Part shown: piece by piece, positions 46,627 through 55,315 of the stretch
Layout of the letters: every line of letters begins with the position of its first letter
Numbering within the stretch: the stretch's first letter is position 1
Virus record (IMG/VR): IMGVR_UViG_3300021356_000007
Location: 27,889 to 91,888 of that record
Strand: one strand, 5' to 3'
Length of the DNA stretch: 64,000 nt
Source: a virus
The notes under the pieces: model-generated
What the model was told of the DNA's origin: nothing
Database searches by the model: none
Seen by the model: only the letters and a program-made list of their open reading frames with translations
Made by a program: the position numbers and the translations under genes

Positions 46627-47624
46627 GTGACAGAGACTGGAGTGCATACGCCAAGTCTGAATACAACTGGACACCCGGTAGTGAGAAGCATCTGCGAATG
46701 ACTAAGACCAGTTTGACAAGTGATTTTGACTTCTGCCCTAAGCAGTATGAGTACAAAAGAATACACCGTTTACCTGAGCCATCCACTGATGCTATGGTGA
46801 AGGGTACTAATGTCCACGATGCTATTGAGAAGTACTATGATAATGTTCCAACGGTTCTTGATGAACTGTATACATTGGTTCAGAGAGACAAATGGAATGA
46901 AGCAATGCAACTTGCCCTGAGTGTTATTCCTGAACAGGACTATCAACTCGGAGAAGAAGGCTCTATAGAACAAAGAATCAGATGGGATTTACAGAGACTA
47001 CAGAGTGGAGGTAAAGAAGCCTACATGCCCGTAATCAACGAGTTAGAAGTTCATGCCTTTGTCGAAGAAGAGTTTGAGTTCAACGGCGAAGTCCACACAG
47101 TTCCTATCCATTTTGCTGGGAGTATTGACCGAGGTTATGCGACAGAAGATGGTACATACGCTGTAATGGAATTGAAGACAGGTAAGTGGGTTCAGACCAA
47201 AAACAAGAATGATGTGTGGGAAGACTCATCCTTCAAGATGCAATCCATGAGAACAGAGATGGCGTTTTACAAGAGGCTACTAGATTGGGCTAATCACCCG
47301 TTCCAAGATGTCACCCACTGGGGGTGGGTATATCCTTCAGGTGGAGAGAAAGAAGTAGAACCCATGAACAAATACGGCAAAGAACAGAGAGCCGTTAACA
47401 AAATCGTATACGAGGCTTGTACAGGTAGGACTTGGACAACATACTCGAAGAAGATTGATAGAATGAAGAATGCACTATTGACTGCTTATTTCACTGGAGA
47501 CTTCCCTACAAAGGCAAGTACAGGTAAGTGTTCTTGGTGCAATTTCAAATCTATTTGCCCCAGTTGGGAGGGCAGTGATAATCCACAAGAATATCTCGAC
47601 AACTATGAGGGGGATGAGGAATGA
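46623..47624 (+). CDS. Cas4/RecB-like PD-(D/E)XK nuclease with Fe-S cysteines
   Basis: 333 residues. SLTSDFDFCPKQYEYKRIHR supplies the first Cys, KGTNVHDAIEKYY the H-containing helix, GSIDRGY and AVMELKTGK the D...ExK catalytic core, and CSWCNFKSICPSW three more Cys near the C-terminus. Four Cys at these positions form the 4Fe-4S cluster of Cas4 and AddB-type nucleases. It is probably a viral end-processing exonuclease for recombination or replication; there is no CRISPR array nearby. Confidence 0.88.
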   Translation: MSDRDWSAYAKSEYNWTPGSEKHLRMTKTSLTSDFDFCPKQYEYKRIHRLPEPSTDAMVKGTNVHDAIEKYYDNVPTVLDELYTLVQRDKWNEAMQLALSVIPEQDYQLGEEGSIEQRIRWDLQRLQSGGKEAYMPVINELEVHAFVEEEFEFNGEVHTVPIHFAGSIDRGYATEDGTYAVMELKTGKWVQTKNKNDVWEDSSFKMQSMRTEMAFYKRLLDWANHPFQDVTHWGWVYPSGGEKEVEPMNKYGKEQRAVNKIVYEACTGRTWTTYSKKIDRMKNALLTAYFTGDFPTKASTGKCSWCNFKSICPSWEGSDNPQEYLDNYEGDEE

Positions 47625-47893
47625 GACCTGTAGAAAATTTAGAGCAAGAAACTAGAGAGATTGAAAGAATGATGAGCGAGGTGACTGGTAGACCTGTACA
47701 GGTTTCGTTTTCACTTTTAGGTCAGTACAAGAATTACACTGTAGCCATACAGAAAACTCTGTTTGAGTTTGATGGTGAAGCAAGTGGTCCAAAGGGTGTG
47801 ATGTATGTCACATTCAATCGAAACCTGTTGATGAATGAACATGGTTTGAGGGCTGTGGCAGGACAAGTAGCAAGGAAGTACAAGGGTGCTTGA
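47621..47893 (+). CDS. Small protein upstream of the primase
   Basis: 90 residues, RPVENLEQETREIERMMSEV, then beta-rich VQVSFSLLGQYKNYTVAIQK. No family recognised. Its stop directly precedes the primase ATG, suggesting coupling. Confidence 0.6.
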   Translation: MRPVENLEQETREIERMMSEVTGRPVQVSFSLLGQYKNYTVAIQKTLFEFDGEASGPKGVMYVTFNRNLLMNEHGLRAVAGQVARKYKGA

Positions 47894-48997
47894 ATGCAGA
47901 TTGTATTCGACTTCCCAAGGGAAGTTATGGAACTGAGCCCTGAGAGAGGCAGGGGTTACAGGAAAATCGTTAGGAACAATAACGACCTAGAAAGATACTG
48001 GGAAGGGAAGAACGGGGTTTCTAATGCCTACATGACAGTGTATGGTTACAGAGCAACTCTACCCCCCTACAACAAGCGTGTCAACCTAGAGACCCCTATT
48101 ATCAGGCATTTCGTTATGGATTTCGACCCAAAGGATTTCAGAAAGAACAAGGGTAACTCTGTCGATATAGAAGCACCCCTTGAGCAAACCAAGCGTCTAC
48201 ATTACCATCTATTAGAGAGTGACATCTCTCACTGTATATGGTACAGCGGTGGAGGCTTCCATGTATGGATAGGACTCGACAAAGCGTACATCCCTAGTGG
48301 TGGTGACAATCTATCTGACATCAAGGAAGCAGGTATGAAGCAAGTCAGTGACTGGATTCATCAGTTAGACTTGTATTGTTCAGACCCTGCCGTTCCTTTC
48401 GATACCAGTGGAATGATTCGTATTCCTAACTCTTACAATTCAAAGCGTGGACTGTGGTCTGTACCGCTGACAACTAATGACCTAGAAAGAGGGCTGGAAC
48501 ATATCATGCTCAAGGCACTTGAGCCCGGCAAAGGTATGATACCTTACGGGTCAGAAGGCTTGAAACTTGATGTCGTAAAAGGCAAGAGTAGAGGTAAGAT
48601 ATTCAATCCTAACTCTAAGCCCATCGACCTACCTACAATATCAATGGATGGTGTCATTATCTTACCTTGTTTGAATCAGTCGGCATGTAGAGTGGGTAGC
48701 AACCCAAGTCATGATGAGCGAGTGCAACTCGTCAAGTATCTATCAAAACGGCTGAGAAATTTCATACCTGTTGAAAGAATAGACAGGTCAAAGATAGAAG
48801 AACACACAGAAACAATTGTCAATTTCATCAAATCACTAGAGTGGGCTGATTTCAAAGAAGAAACGACCCGCTACCAAGTGAGCACCATAGTAGGGACTGA
48901 ATACCCTCAGACTTGTTCTATGCTTTACAAGAAAGGTATGTGCCTAGGTAAATGCAGATACTGGGACAAAACTGGTGCTATAGATGAGGAGGAATGA
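47894..48997 (+). CDS. Archaeo-eukaryotic primase with PriS- and PriL-like parts in one chain
   Basis: 367 residues. The N-terminal half has RHFVMDFDPKDF (catalytic DxD) and WYSGGGFHVWIGL (sGxGxHxW), the primase core, then PFDTSGMIRIPNSYNSKRGL. The C-terminal half has PCLNQSACRVGSNPSHDERV, RYQVSTIVGTEYPQTCSMLY and KGMCLGKCRYW, resembling the iron-sulfur C-terminal domain of PriL with four or more Cys. It therefore seems to combine the small and large subunit functions, as in some reduced archaeal primases. It would make primers for the family B polymerase. Confidence 0.88.
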   Translation: MQIVFDFPREVMELSPERGRGYRKIVRNNNDLERYWEGKNGVSNAYMTVYGYRATLPPYNKRVNLETPIIRHFVMDFDPKDFRKNKGNSVDIEAPLEQTKRLHYHLLESDISHCIWYSGGGFHVWIGLDKAYIPSGGDNLSDIKEAGMKQVSDWIHQLDLYCSDPAVPFDTSGMIRIPNSYNSKRGLWSVPLTTNDLERGLEHIMLKALEPGKGMIPYGSEGLKLDVVKGKSRGKIFNPNSKPIDLPTISMDGVIILPCLNQSACRVGSNPSHDERVQLVKYLSKRLRNFIPVERIDRSKIEEHTETIVNFIKSLEWADFKEETTRYQVSTIVGTEYPQTCSMLYKKGMCLGKCRYWDKTGAIDEEE

Positions 48998-48999
48998 AC

Positions 49000-49206
49000 A
49001 TGCGAAGATGCAGGATATGTGAGGCTAGAATATACAGAAGAACAACTAAGATTTGTCAAAAGTGCTATACCAAAGGTCCGTATGGACATGATGATAGTAC
49101 TCTGATAGCGAAAGCCTGTAAAGGTCAAAACGCTCAAGGTAAGCCTTGTAGCAAGTGGTCTTTGGAAGATAGCGATTATTGTGCTTGGCATGGGAAAGAT
49201 GATTGA
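49000..49206 (+). CDS. Zinc-binding small protein
   Basis: 68 residues from the second ATG of GGAGGAATGAACATG. CRICEARIYRRTTKICQKC and CKGQNAQGKPCSKWSLEDSD leading to YCAWH, a common phage-type zinc block (GxPCxxWxxxxxxYCxxH). Function unknown. Confidence 0.7.
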   Translation: MRRCRICEARIYRRTTKICQKCYTKGPYGHDDSTLIAKACKGQNAQGKPCSKWSLEDSDYCAWHGKDD

Positions 49207-49207
49207 T

Positions 49208-49327
49208 ATGACTTGGACTGAGTATCTACGATTTGCATTCATAGAATTACCGTTAGCGGTATTGAAAGGAACAATATTAGTAGTTACATATCCAATATAC
49301 AAAGTACTCAAGGAACTGATAGGATGA
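49208..49327 (+). CDS. 39-residue membrane peptide
   Basis: From ATG 49208, MTWTEYLRFAFIELPLAVLK and GTILVVTYPIYKVLKELIG. One hydrophobic segment long enough to cross or lie in a membrane. ATGA overlap with the nuclease gene. Confidence 0.5.
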   Translation: MTWTEYLRFAFIELPLAVLKGTILVVTYPIYKVLKELIG

Positions 49328-50055
49328 AGAAGACACAACCTCTACTGATTGACTCTAACGAGCGTGGTCCATTACATGATGCCATAGTCAGAGCAGTCGA
49401 GAGAGAGGGCTACCCCGTAAAGAAAGTACACTTACAGGGTATGGGTGATTACAAAGCAGGGAATGCTAACATAGAGTGTAAAAGTATCTCTGACCTCATC
49501 CAATCCACATTCAAAGGACATTTACAGCGTCAGATAGAAAACCTTGATGCTAACTGTGAGCGTGTAGTGCTTGTAGTACATGGTGACATAGCGAAGTATG
49601 TCGCAATGTGTAGAAACCAAGGCAGACCGACCAGTTACGCTAAAACGCTTGACCTGATGTTAGGTATCTTTGCTAGATTGACAGCAGACTTTGATTGTCA
49701 CATCTATAGAGCGAAGGACTACGCTGAAGCAGGTATATTCATAGCAAAATTACATAGTAAGATGCACAAGCCAGCAAGTAGGCATGGTGCAAGAGCAGTA
49801 ACGAGGACAAGTACCAATGATGTGAGGGCTGATATGCTCGTCACCATACCCGGAATCGGTCCTGAAATGGTAGAGAAACTGCTGAAACAATGCGGTTCGA
49901 TAGAAGAAATGCTCTATCCCGAATCGCTTAAATCAGTGAGGGGTTTGGGTCCAAAGTTGCGCCAAAGAATCCTTGATGTATTAACATCAGAAGAACCAGT
50001 CGCAGTCCAAAAGACATACAAAAGGGGAGATAACAATGGAACACAAGGCAAGTGA
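49324..50055 (+). CDS. XPF/ERCC4-type nuclease with helix-hairpin-helix domain
   Basis: 243 residues. LLIDSNERG and MGDYKAGNANIECKSISDLI hold the ERCC4 GDY ... ExK ... D catalytic residues (Cys replaces the usual Arg in ERK), LVVHGD follows, and the C-terminal half has two HhH units, MLVTIPGIGPEMVEKLLKQC and VRGLGPKLRQRILDVL. XPF/Hef/Mus81 enzymes cut forks and flaps. It lacks the helicase domain of Hef. Probably a viral fork or junction resolvase. Confidence 0.9.
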   Translation: MKKTQPLLIDSNERGPLHDAIVRAVEREGYPVKKVHLQGMGDYKAGNANIECKSISDLIQSTFKGHLQRQIENLDANCERVVLVVHGDIAKYVAMCRNQGRPTSYAKTLDLMLGIFARLTADFDCHIYRAKDYAEAGIFIAKLHSKMHKPASRHGARAVTRTSTNDVRADMLVTIPGIGPEMVEKLLKQCGSIEEMLYPESLKSVRGLGPKLRQRILDVLTSEEPVAVQKTYKRGDNNGTQGK

Positions 50056-51466
50056 TTATGAGTGTGTAAAGAAGTACGACATTTTGAACGGGTATCTTGA
50101 GCACTTCAAAGAAGTAAGTAAGAACAACGAAATACCCGGATTGATTTCTTTCTTCTATATCCTAGGTCAGGCTTCGATACCCTATGTAAGAATACCAGTG
50201 GGTGGTAGTAACCTTGACCCAAGAGTGAGTATCTTTTGGATTCAAGATACTAGGACAGGTAAATCCGCTGCCTACCAAATGATTGAGAAGGTACTCAAAG
50301 GTGCTAATCTCAACTCTATGGATTACAACAGTGGTAACGATGCAGCACTACTAGGTACACTTGTACCTGACCCTGATTCAGAAGACCCAAGAAACCCTGA
50401 TATGATGGTTAGAGAAGGTATTCTAGCAGGTAGAAAGGGTCTGAACTTTGACGAAGGTAGCGTAGTTTTGAAGACAGGGCAATACAACGAAAGTACTACT
50501 CTCTTCTTACAATCTGCCTTGAACTCTGCTGGTACAGGTAGAAACCTGATTACCAAGAACATGGCAAGAGAGTCGTTTACAATCAAGTCAGAAGTATCTC
50601 TGTGGATTACAACATACCCACCAAAGGGTATCAAAGAGCATGTACTGGACAAAGGTATCTTCCAGCGTGTTCTGACATACTGGAGGCACTGGACACTTGA
50701 CATGAAGCGTGAAATCAACCACGCTCTTGCGGAAGATGTGTACAGTAAGAAATCATTCGAAGTACCCTTTGATGATGTAGTAGGCTTCTTCTTGGATGTG
50801 CAGAAAAGACTGAAGCGTAGAGTCATGGAACTGGCTGGCTACGCACCTATCGAATGGGACACTATGGATGGTGACGACCAAGAGCAAGTAGTCATGGACC
50901 TGTGCTGTAATCAGAAGGTCATGTTCACTATTGATGAATCATACATACCTGCTTTGATGTCGGCGATAGATGAGTACTACAGTGTTGTAGAAGTCATGAG
51001 TCCTGACAAGCAAGGTATCTGTTCTTCTTTCATTATGGGGCTACAGAACTACACTAACATCCTCGCTCACCACTTCGCTATGATAGAAGATACATGGGAA
51101 GTCACAGGCGACCATGTAGATATGGCTAAGGAGATACTCTTTGACTTGTACAGAAACCTCATCCAATGGCTCGAATCAGAGGTCAATATTGGTGCAGGTG
51201 CTTCCGAGAAGAACAAGATGCAAGGGCACTGGAAAGAAGCCTACAAGCAATCTGAGTTGTTCGACTTTGACGACCACAGAGGATTCGGATGGGTGAGCAA
51301 GAAAGACATGATGAAAGCCTTTGGAAGATTGGCTAACTACAGCAGTCCGGCTACTGTTAACGAAAAGTTCAACACTTACGGAACTGAAATGTTCAGCAAC
51401 ACAAGAGAGGGTGTTCGTGTCTATGTGCGCCTAAAAGATGAGTTCAGAAAGGGTGGTAAGTCTTGA
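50036..51466 (+). CDS. P-loop ATPase, candidate replicative helicase (DUF3987/primase-helicase-like)
   Basis: 476 residues. SIFWIQDTRTGKSAAYQMI is a P-loop with QDTRTGKS, GLNFDEGSVVL a likely Walker B, and LWITTYPPKGIKEHVLDKGI followed by FQRVLTYWR looks like sensor 1 and the arginine finger. The C-terminal half is helical, ending with a small winged-helix-like block (WVSKKDMMKAFGRLANYSSP). The order resembles phage helicases of DUF3987 type. It overlaps the ERCC4 gene by 20 bp. A replicative helicase role fits the gap in the set, since no MCM is seen. Confidence 0.7.
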   Translation: MEHKASDYECVKKYDILNGYLEHFKEVSKNNEIPGLISFFYILGQASIPYVRIPVGGSNLDPRVSIFWIQDTRTGKSAAYQMIEKVLKGANLNSMDYNSGNDAALLGTLVPDPDSEDPRNPDMMVREGILAGRKGLNFDEGSVVLKTGQYNESTTLFLQSALNSAGTGRNLITKNMARESFTIKSEVSLWITTYPPKGIKEHVLDKGIFQRVLTYWRHWTLDMKREINHALAEDVYSKKSFEVPFDDVVGFFLDVQKRLKRRVMELAGYAPIEWDTMDGDDQEQVVMDLCCNQKVMFTIDESYIPALMSAIDEYYSVVEVMSPDKQGICSSFIMGLQNYTNILAHHFAMIEDTWEVTGDHVDMAKEILFDLYRNLIQWLESEVNIGAGASEKNKMQGHWKEAYKQSELFDFDDHRGFGWVSKKDMMKAFGRLANYSSPATVNEKFNTYGTEMFSNTREGVRVYVRLKDEFRKGGKS

Positions 51467-51612
51467 AAACTGCTTTTTGGTATACCGAATGTCTAATATG
51501 TAAGTCCGAAATAGGCAAGGACATCGGAGGTCGTGTAGTGGGGACATATCTAAGTAAGATGGTCTGCCTATGCGAGGGATGCGCCCACCAAATGCAGGAG
51601 ATAGTAAAATGA
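51463..51612 (+). CDS. 49-residue zinc-ribbon protein with TTG start
   Basis: TTG at 51463 overlaps the helicase stop (TTGA) with GGTGG upstream. KTAFWYTECLICKSEIGKDI and CLCEGCAHQM form a four-Cys ribbon. It ends in an ATGA overlap with the exonuclease gene, so the TTG start is well supported by context. Confidence 0.6.
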   Translation: MKTAFWYTECLICKSEIGKDIGGRVVGTYLSKMVCLCEGCAHQMQEIVK

Positions 51613-52217
51613 AAAAAATGCTCGCCCTCGACATTGAAACTGGGAATTTCTCCCACGAAATCGGGGGATGGGGGCAAAGTCACATGTTCGAACCTACCGT
51701 TGTAGCCACATGGGATGGGGACAAAGGCATTGTATACGCTAACGAAGGTGTTTCAAAATATCTTCCTGAAAACACAGAAGTCAAACCACTACATCCAAAA
51801 GTGATAGGTGAAGACTTGGCTAAGCATGTGTCAGAGGGAGGGATGGTTCTTGGACACAATCTCAAGAACTTCGACCTACCTATCATTAGAGACGCATTAG
51901 ATTGCTGGACAGCAGGCGACATCATGGCTAAGTCAGAAGAACAGGTGTTTGACACATCTGCTTTGCTTAGAAGTATAGTAGGTCATGCTGTACCATTATC
52001 CGATGCTTGTTATCACACACTTGCTAAAGGCAAACTGATGAACAGCCATGACGCACCTATAGAGTGGCGCAAAGGTAATTATGACAAAGTGGCAGAGTAC
52101 TGCCTCAAAGATGCTCAACTGGTTTACGAACTGTGGGAACACGGTATGAATGAAGGCTTTGTGAAAGCAAGGTGTAGACATACTGGTGACATCAAAGAGT
52201 TCGAAGTAGATTGGTAG
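51609..52217 (+). CDS. DEDD-family 3 prime-5 prime exonuclease
   Basis: About 202 residues from ATG 51609. MKKMLALDIETGNF holds Exo I (DxE), VLGHNLKNFDLPII Exo II, and YCLKDAQLVYELW Exo III (Yx3D), all on an RNase H-like fold. There is no polymerase domain, so it is a free proofreading-like or repair exonuclease. It sits between the helicase and the thermosome. Confidence 0.85.
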   Translation: MKKMLALDIETGNFSHEIGGWGQSHMFEPTVVATWDGDKGIVYANEGVSKYLPENTEVKPLHPKVIGEDLAKHVSEGGMVLGHNLKNFDLPIIRDALDCWTAGDIMAKSEEQVFDTSALLRSIVGHAVPLSDACYHTLAKGKLMNSHDAPIEWRKGNYDKVAEYCLKDAQLVYELWEHGMNEGFVKARCRHTGDIKEFEVDW

Positions 52218-52230
52218 GGGAGAGATTAAC

Positions 52231-53730
52231 ATGAACGAAAATGAGAGTAATACAACAGCAGTAGTCCACAACATAAGGGCAGCAAGGAGAGCAGTAAACA
52301 CGGTCAAGACTACACTTGGTCCGATGGGAATGGACAAGATGATGGTAGACGGTGGCGGTAATGTCATCGTTACCAATGACGGTGCAACCATCCTACAAGA
52401 ACTAGACATCAGCCACCCCGCTGCCAAAATGGTAGTAGAGGCTGCTAACACACAAGAGAACATGTGCTACGATGGTACGACCAGTACTGTAGTGCTTGCA
52501 GGTGAACTACTTGGTAACAGTGAACTACTATTCAACAAAGGTCTACACGCTAACATCATCTGTAGAGGTTACAGAAAGGCATCTAGGTGGGCTACAGAAC
52601 ACATAGAGGCTGAGTTAACGAAGTCATCGGAGAATCACCTTGTCAATGTAGCAAGGACATCAATCACAGGTAAAGCACTTGAATCTAGTGTAGAGCATGT
52701 CAGTCAACTTTGTGTTGACGCTGTAAAGACTGCTGGTGGAGAGTTTGAGAGAATCAGAGTTCTGTGCCAGCCGGGTGGTAGTTTGGATGACTCATCCTGC
52801 TTCTCAGGTGTAGTTTTGCACAAGGAGTTCATGCTACCTGCTATGCCACTTGTTCCTACTGGTAGGGCTCTACTAATCAACACAGGACTGAGTGACATCA
52901 AGGACAATGAAAACATACAACTCAGTCTATCATCGGCTAGTGAATACCAGCAATATAAACGCCAGTCAAGTAGAGAACAATGGATTGACAAAGCAGAAGC
53001 AATAGTCAATCTATTACCTGACGGTGGAGTAGTATTTTGTCGAGATACTGTACACGAAGTAGTCGCAGCAACGCTGGCTAAGTCAGGCATTTCTCTTGTT
53101 CATAGAATACCTGAGAGTGACATGACAGCCCTATCAAAACTACTAGGTGCAACAGTATCTCACAGTACTGATGACTTGATAGAAGCAGTAGACTGTGACG
53201 CTGAGTGTAAGCAAATAGGTGACATGAAGTATGTCGTAGTCAAGGGCAAAGGAGAAGTAACCACTCTAATTCTAAGAGGTGCTACTAAGCAAACACTTGA
53301 CGAGACAGAGCGTGGATTCGAAGATGCTCTTGGTGTAGTCTGCCTTGCTTACAACTCAGGTAAAGTCGTAGCAGGCGGAGGCTCATCTTATCTCAATTCA
53401 GCCCTACATCTAAGGTCAAGGGCAGCAGAGGCAGGTGGTCGTGAACAAATGGCTATTGATGCATTCGCTGACGCTTTAGAAGCAATCCCTGCTACTATCG
53501 CAGAGAACGCAGGGCATGACCCACTAGACACCATCTTGACACTAAGGAATGAACACAAAGCAGGTAACACTGACAGTGGTCCTGATATTGAAAACGGTGG
53601 CGGTTGCTCTATGCTTGAGCAAGATGTTTACGAACCTCTTGAATTAGTTAAGCAGGCGATTCAATCTGCTAGTGAAGTCACAATCAGTATTCTAAGAATT
53701 GACGACATCATCGGAAAGAGAGGGGAATAG
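52231..53730 (+). CDS. Group II chaperonin (thermosome), viral
   Basis: 499 residues, slightly short for a thermosome. TTLGPMGMDKMMVDG, VTNDGATIL and CYDGTTSTVVLAGEL are the ATP-binding blocks, with the catalytic Asp of GDGTT kept although the Gly is Cys-Tyr context. VAGGGSSYLNSALHLRSRA replaces the usual GGGAxExELA so the conserved Glu is missing, and NAGHDPLDTI matches NAGLDPID. The C-terminal GGM tail is absent. Thermosomes fold host proteins; viral copies are a hallmark of magroviruses of Group II Euryarchaeota and may fold capsid or replication proteins. Confidence 0.92.
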   Translation: MNENESNTTAVVHNIRAARRAVNTVKTTLGPMGMDKMMVDGGGNVIVTNDGATILQELDISHPAAKMVVEAANTQENMCYDGTTSTVVLAGELLGNSELLFNKGLHANIICRGYRKASRWATEHIEAELTKSSENHLVNVARTSITGKALESSVEHVSQLCVDAVKTAGGEFERIRVLCQPGGSLDDSSCFSGVVLHKEFMLPAMPLVPTGRALLINTGLSDIKDNENIQLSLSSASEYQQYKRQSSREQWIDKAEAIVNLLPDGGVVFCRDTVHEVVAATLAKSGISLVHRIPESDMTALSKLLGATVSHSTDDLIEAVDCDAECKQIGDMKYVVVKGKGEVTTLILRGATKQTLDETERGFEDALGVVCLAYNSGKVVAGGGSSYLNSALHLRSRAAEAGGREQMAIDAFADALEAIPATIAENAGHDPLDTILTLRNEHKAGNTDSGPDIENGGGCSMLEQDVYEPLELVKQAIQSASEVTISILRIDDIIGKRGE

Positions 53731-53874
53731 ATGGGAAAGAAAGGTAGAGTATACCTGAACTGCCCTAAATGCGGTAGCCTGCTCAAGAGGTTCTACATGC
53801 GTGAAGGTGAGAAGAAGCAATTCAAACCTAACGGTTTCACTTGCAAAGATTGCAAGATGACAGTATTCGATTAA
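53731..53874 (+). CDS. 47-residue zinc-ribbon protein
   Basis: Starts on the base after the thermosome stop: MGKKGRVYLNCPKCGSLLKR and FTCKDCKMTVFD, a two-knuckle zinc ribbon. Its TAA shares bases with the stop of the convergent 53871 gene (TTAA), so the plus and minus arms meet with no spacer. Confidence 0.7.
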   Translation: MGKKGRVYLNCPKCGSLLKRFYMREGEKKQFKPNGFTCKDCKMTVFD

Positions 53875-54125
53875 TATTTAGTAGCCTTACGCATTAGATA
53901 CCTACTGAATCTACCTTTAGCAGATTTGGCTACAGGGCTGGCTTTACGCTTGCGTTCACCTTTGAATCCAAGTTGTCCATGAAAGCGAATGTATTTGCAG
54001 AACGGACATTGATGCAGTACAGCCTTTTCACCGCTGATATAGTTACCAGCGATACTTAGAGGCAAAGCGATGCGATTGCAGTTTTCGCACTTCTGCTTCA
54101 GTTCGTCAACAAGTCTCCCCATCAA
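53871..54125 (-). CDS. Basic zinc-ribbon protein ending the right minus-strand operon
   Basis: 84 residues. KCENCNRIALPL and QCPFCKYIRFHGQ form a zinc ribbon; the C-terminus is basic (GERKRKASPVAKSAKGRFSR). ATGA overlap with the upstream tail gene. DNA or nucleic-acid binding likely. Confidence 0.7.
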   Translation of the reverse strand: MMGRLVDELKQKCENCNRIALPLSIAGNYISGEKAVLHQCPFCKYIRFHGQLGFKGERKRKASPVAKSAKGRFSRYLMRKATKY

Positions 54126-55315
54126 CTTACGGTATGCAGTTCTAACTTATGCCAGTTTGCCCCATCGTAGATGAATTTGGCATATTTGTTGATTGCTACA
54201 TCTACATTGATTTTAGTACCTGTACTGTGCCCACCACTGGTAGAATCAAAGTGCAGAGTGTGACTACCGGCTTTGTGATAGATTTCTACTACATGCCCAG
54301 CACCGAATGTACCTGTAGGGTTGATAGTACGGTTGTTGTCTGTAGTTACAATCCAAACATTACCTTGGTCGAATGTGAATGTCACATCGGCTGTTGTAGT
54401 AATCACCTCTAGGCGATTTGGTCCGAGGACATAGGTATTAGTCACAGGCGTACTGTTGAGACTCCTAGGGACTGATGCGTAGATGTTAGCGTGTTTGTTA
54501 CCAGTCTTATCTTCGTAGTGAGTCTGCCATATTGCACCGAATGTACTACCGCTGAAGTCACCATCTTCAGGGCTTGCAAAGAAAGCATCTAGGTCAGTCA
54601 CTGCGTTGGCTGTATCTACATTCCCAATCGCACCTTTTGTCAGAGGAGTCATGTACATAGGCGTAGACCTGATGTATGTCCTCCTGTCGTGGATAGTAGG
54701 GTCAGTGTTCAAAGACGCAGTAACGCTACCTGCACCACCTGTCATTGTGTATCTCAATACACCCAGTATGGTGTGATGATGATTAGCGTCAGTATTACCG
54801 CTGATACTTGGACTAGAAAGGAAACGGTTAGGAATAAGAGGCGTACCGCTGCTAGGTGAAGCAGGTGTGCCCATCTCATACATCAGATGGGCTTCAGGTG
54901 TGTTTCTACCGACTAGATAGACTACAACAAATACATCGCTGTTAGCACTTGGAACACTTGGTAAGTCTCCACTGTGGTTAGCACCAGCACCTGTAGTTCC
55001 GACTACGAATGTCTCACTCGCACCTTGACCGCCTGCGAACTCATAGAGCGTACCATCGAGTACACAGTGTCCTCCGTAGACCTTGACTTCGCCCTGACTT
55101 GAGCCTATCTCAATGAATCCGGGCGTGTTAGATATGATACTGTTTCTTAGTGTGTCACCTCTAGCACCGTCACCAAGTCTCATGATACCGTTGCCGTGTA
55201 GTCCTTCGTAGATGTTAGTCAGGCTAGGGCTAGTCAGCCCATCGCCATCTCTTAGTCCCTGTGCGTCAGTACTCATACCACTCGCACTCATGTGCCCTGC
55301 CTTTGGATTCGTCAT
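54122..55315 (-). CDS. Tail-fibre or virion appendage protein
   Basis: 397 residues, Gly/Ser/Thr/Asn rich and beta-rich: GLTSPSLTNIYEGLHGNGIM, GGHCVLDGTLYEFAGGQGAS (a pattern seen in phage structural proteins with GGxxxxDGxxY), and a C-terminal VTFTFDQGNVWIVTTDNNRT ... AKFIYDGANWHKLELHTVS that resembles the C-terminal repeats of fibre proteins. Probably exposed on the particle and possibly receptor-binding. Coupled by ATGA to the next gene. Confidence 0.75.
   Translation of the reverse strand: MTNPKAGHMSASGMSTDAQGLRDGDGLTSPSLTNIYEGLHGNGIMRLGDGARGDTLRNSIISNTPGFIEIGSSQGEVKVYGGHCVLDGTLYEFAGGQGASETFVVGTTGAGANHSGDLPSVPSANSDVFVVVYLVGRNTPEAHLMYEMGTPASPSSGTPLIPNRFLSSPSISGNTDANHHHTILGVLRYTMTGGAGSVTASLNTDPTIHDRRTYIRSTPMYMTPLTKGAIGNVDTANAVTDLDAFFASPEDGDFSGSTFGAIWQTHYEDKTGNKHANIYASVPRSLNSTPVTNTYVLGPNRLEVITTTADVTFTFDQGNVWIVTTDNNRTINPTGTFGAGHVVEIYHKAGSHTLHFDSTSGGHSTGTKINVDVAINKYAKFIYDGANWHKLELHTVS

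Noticed and set aside
46623-47624. Part of a CRISPR-Cas system
   Set aside because: Only a Cas4-like nuclease is present, without Cas1, Cas2 or array, and it lies between polymerase and primase genes.
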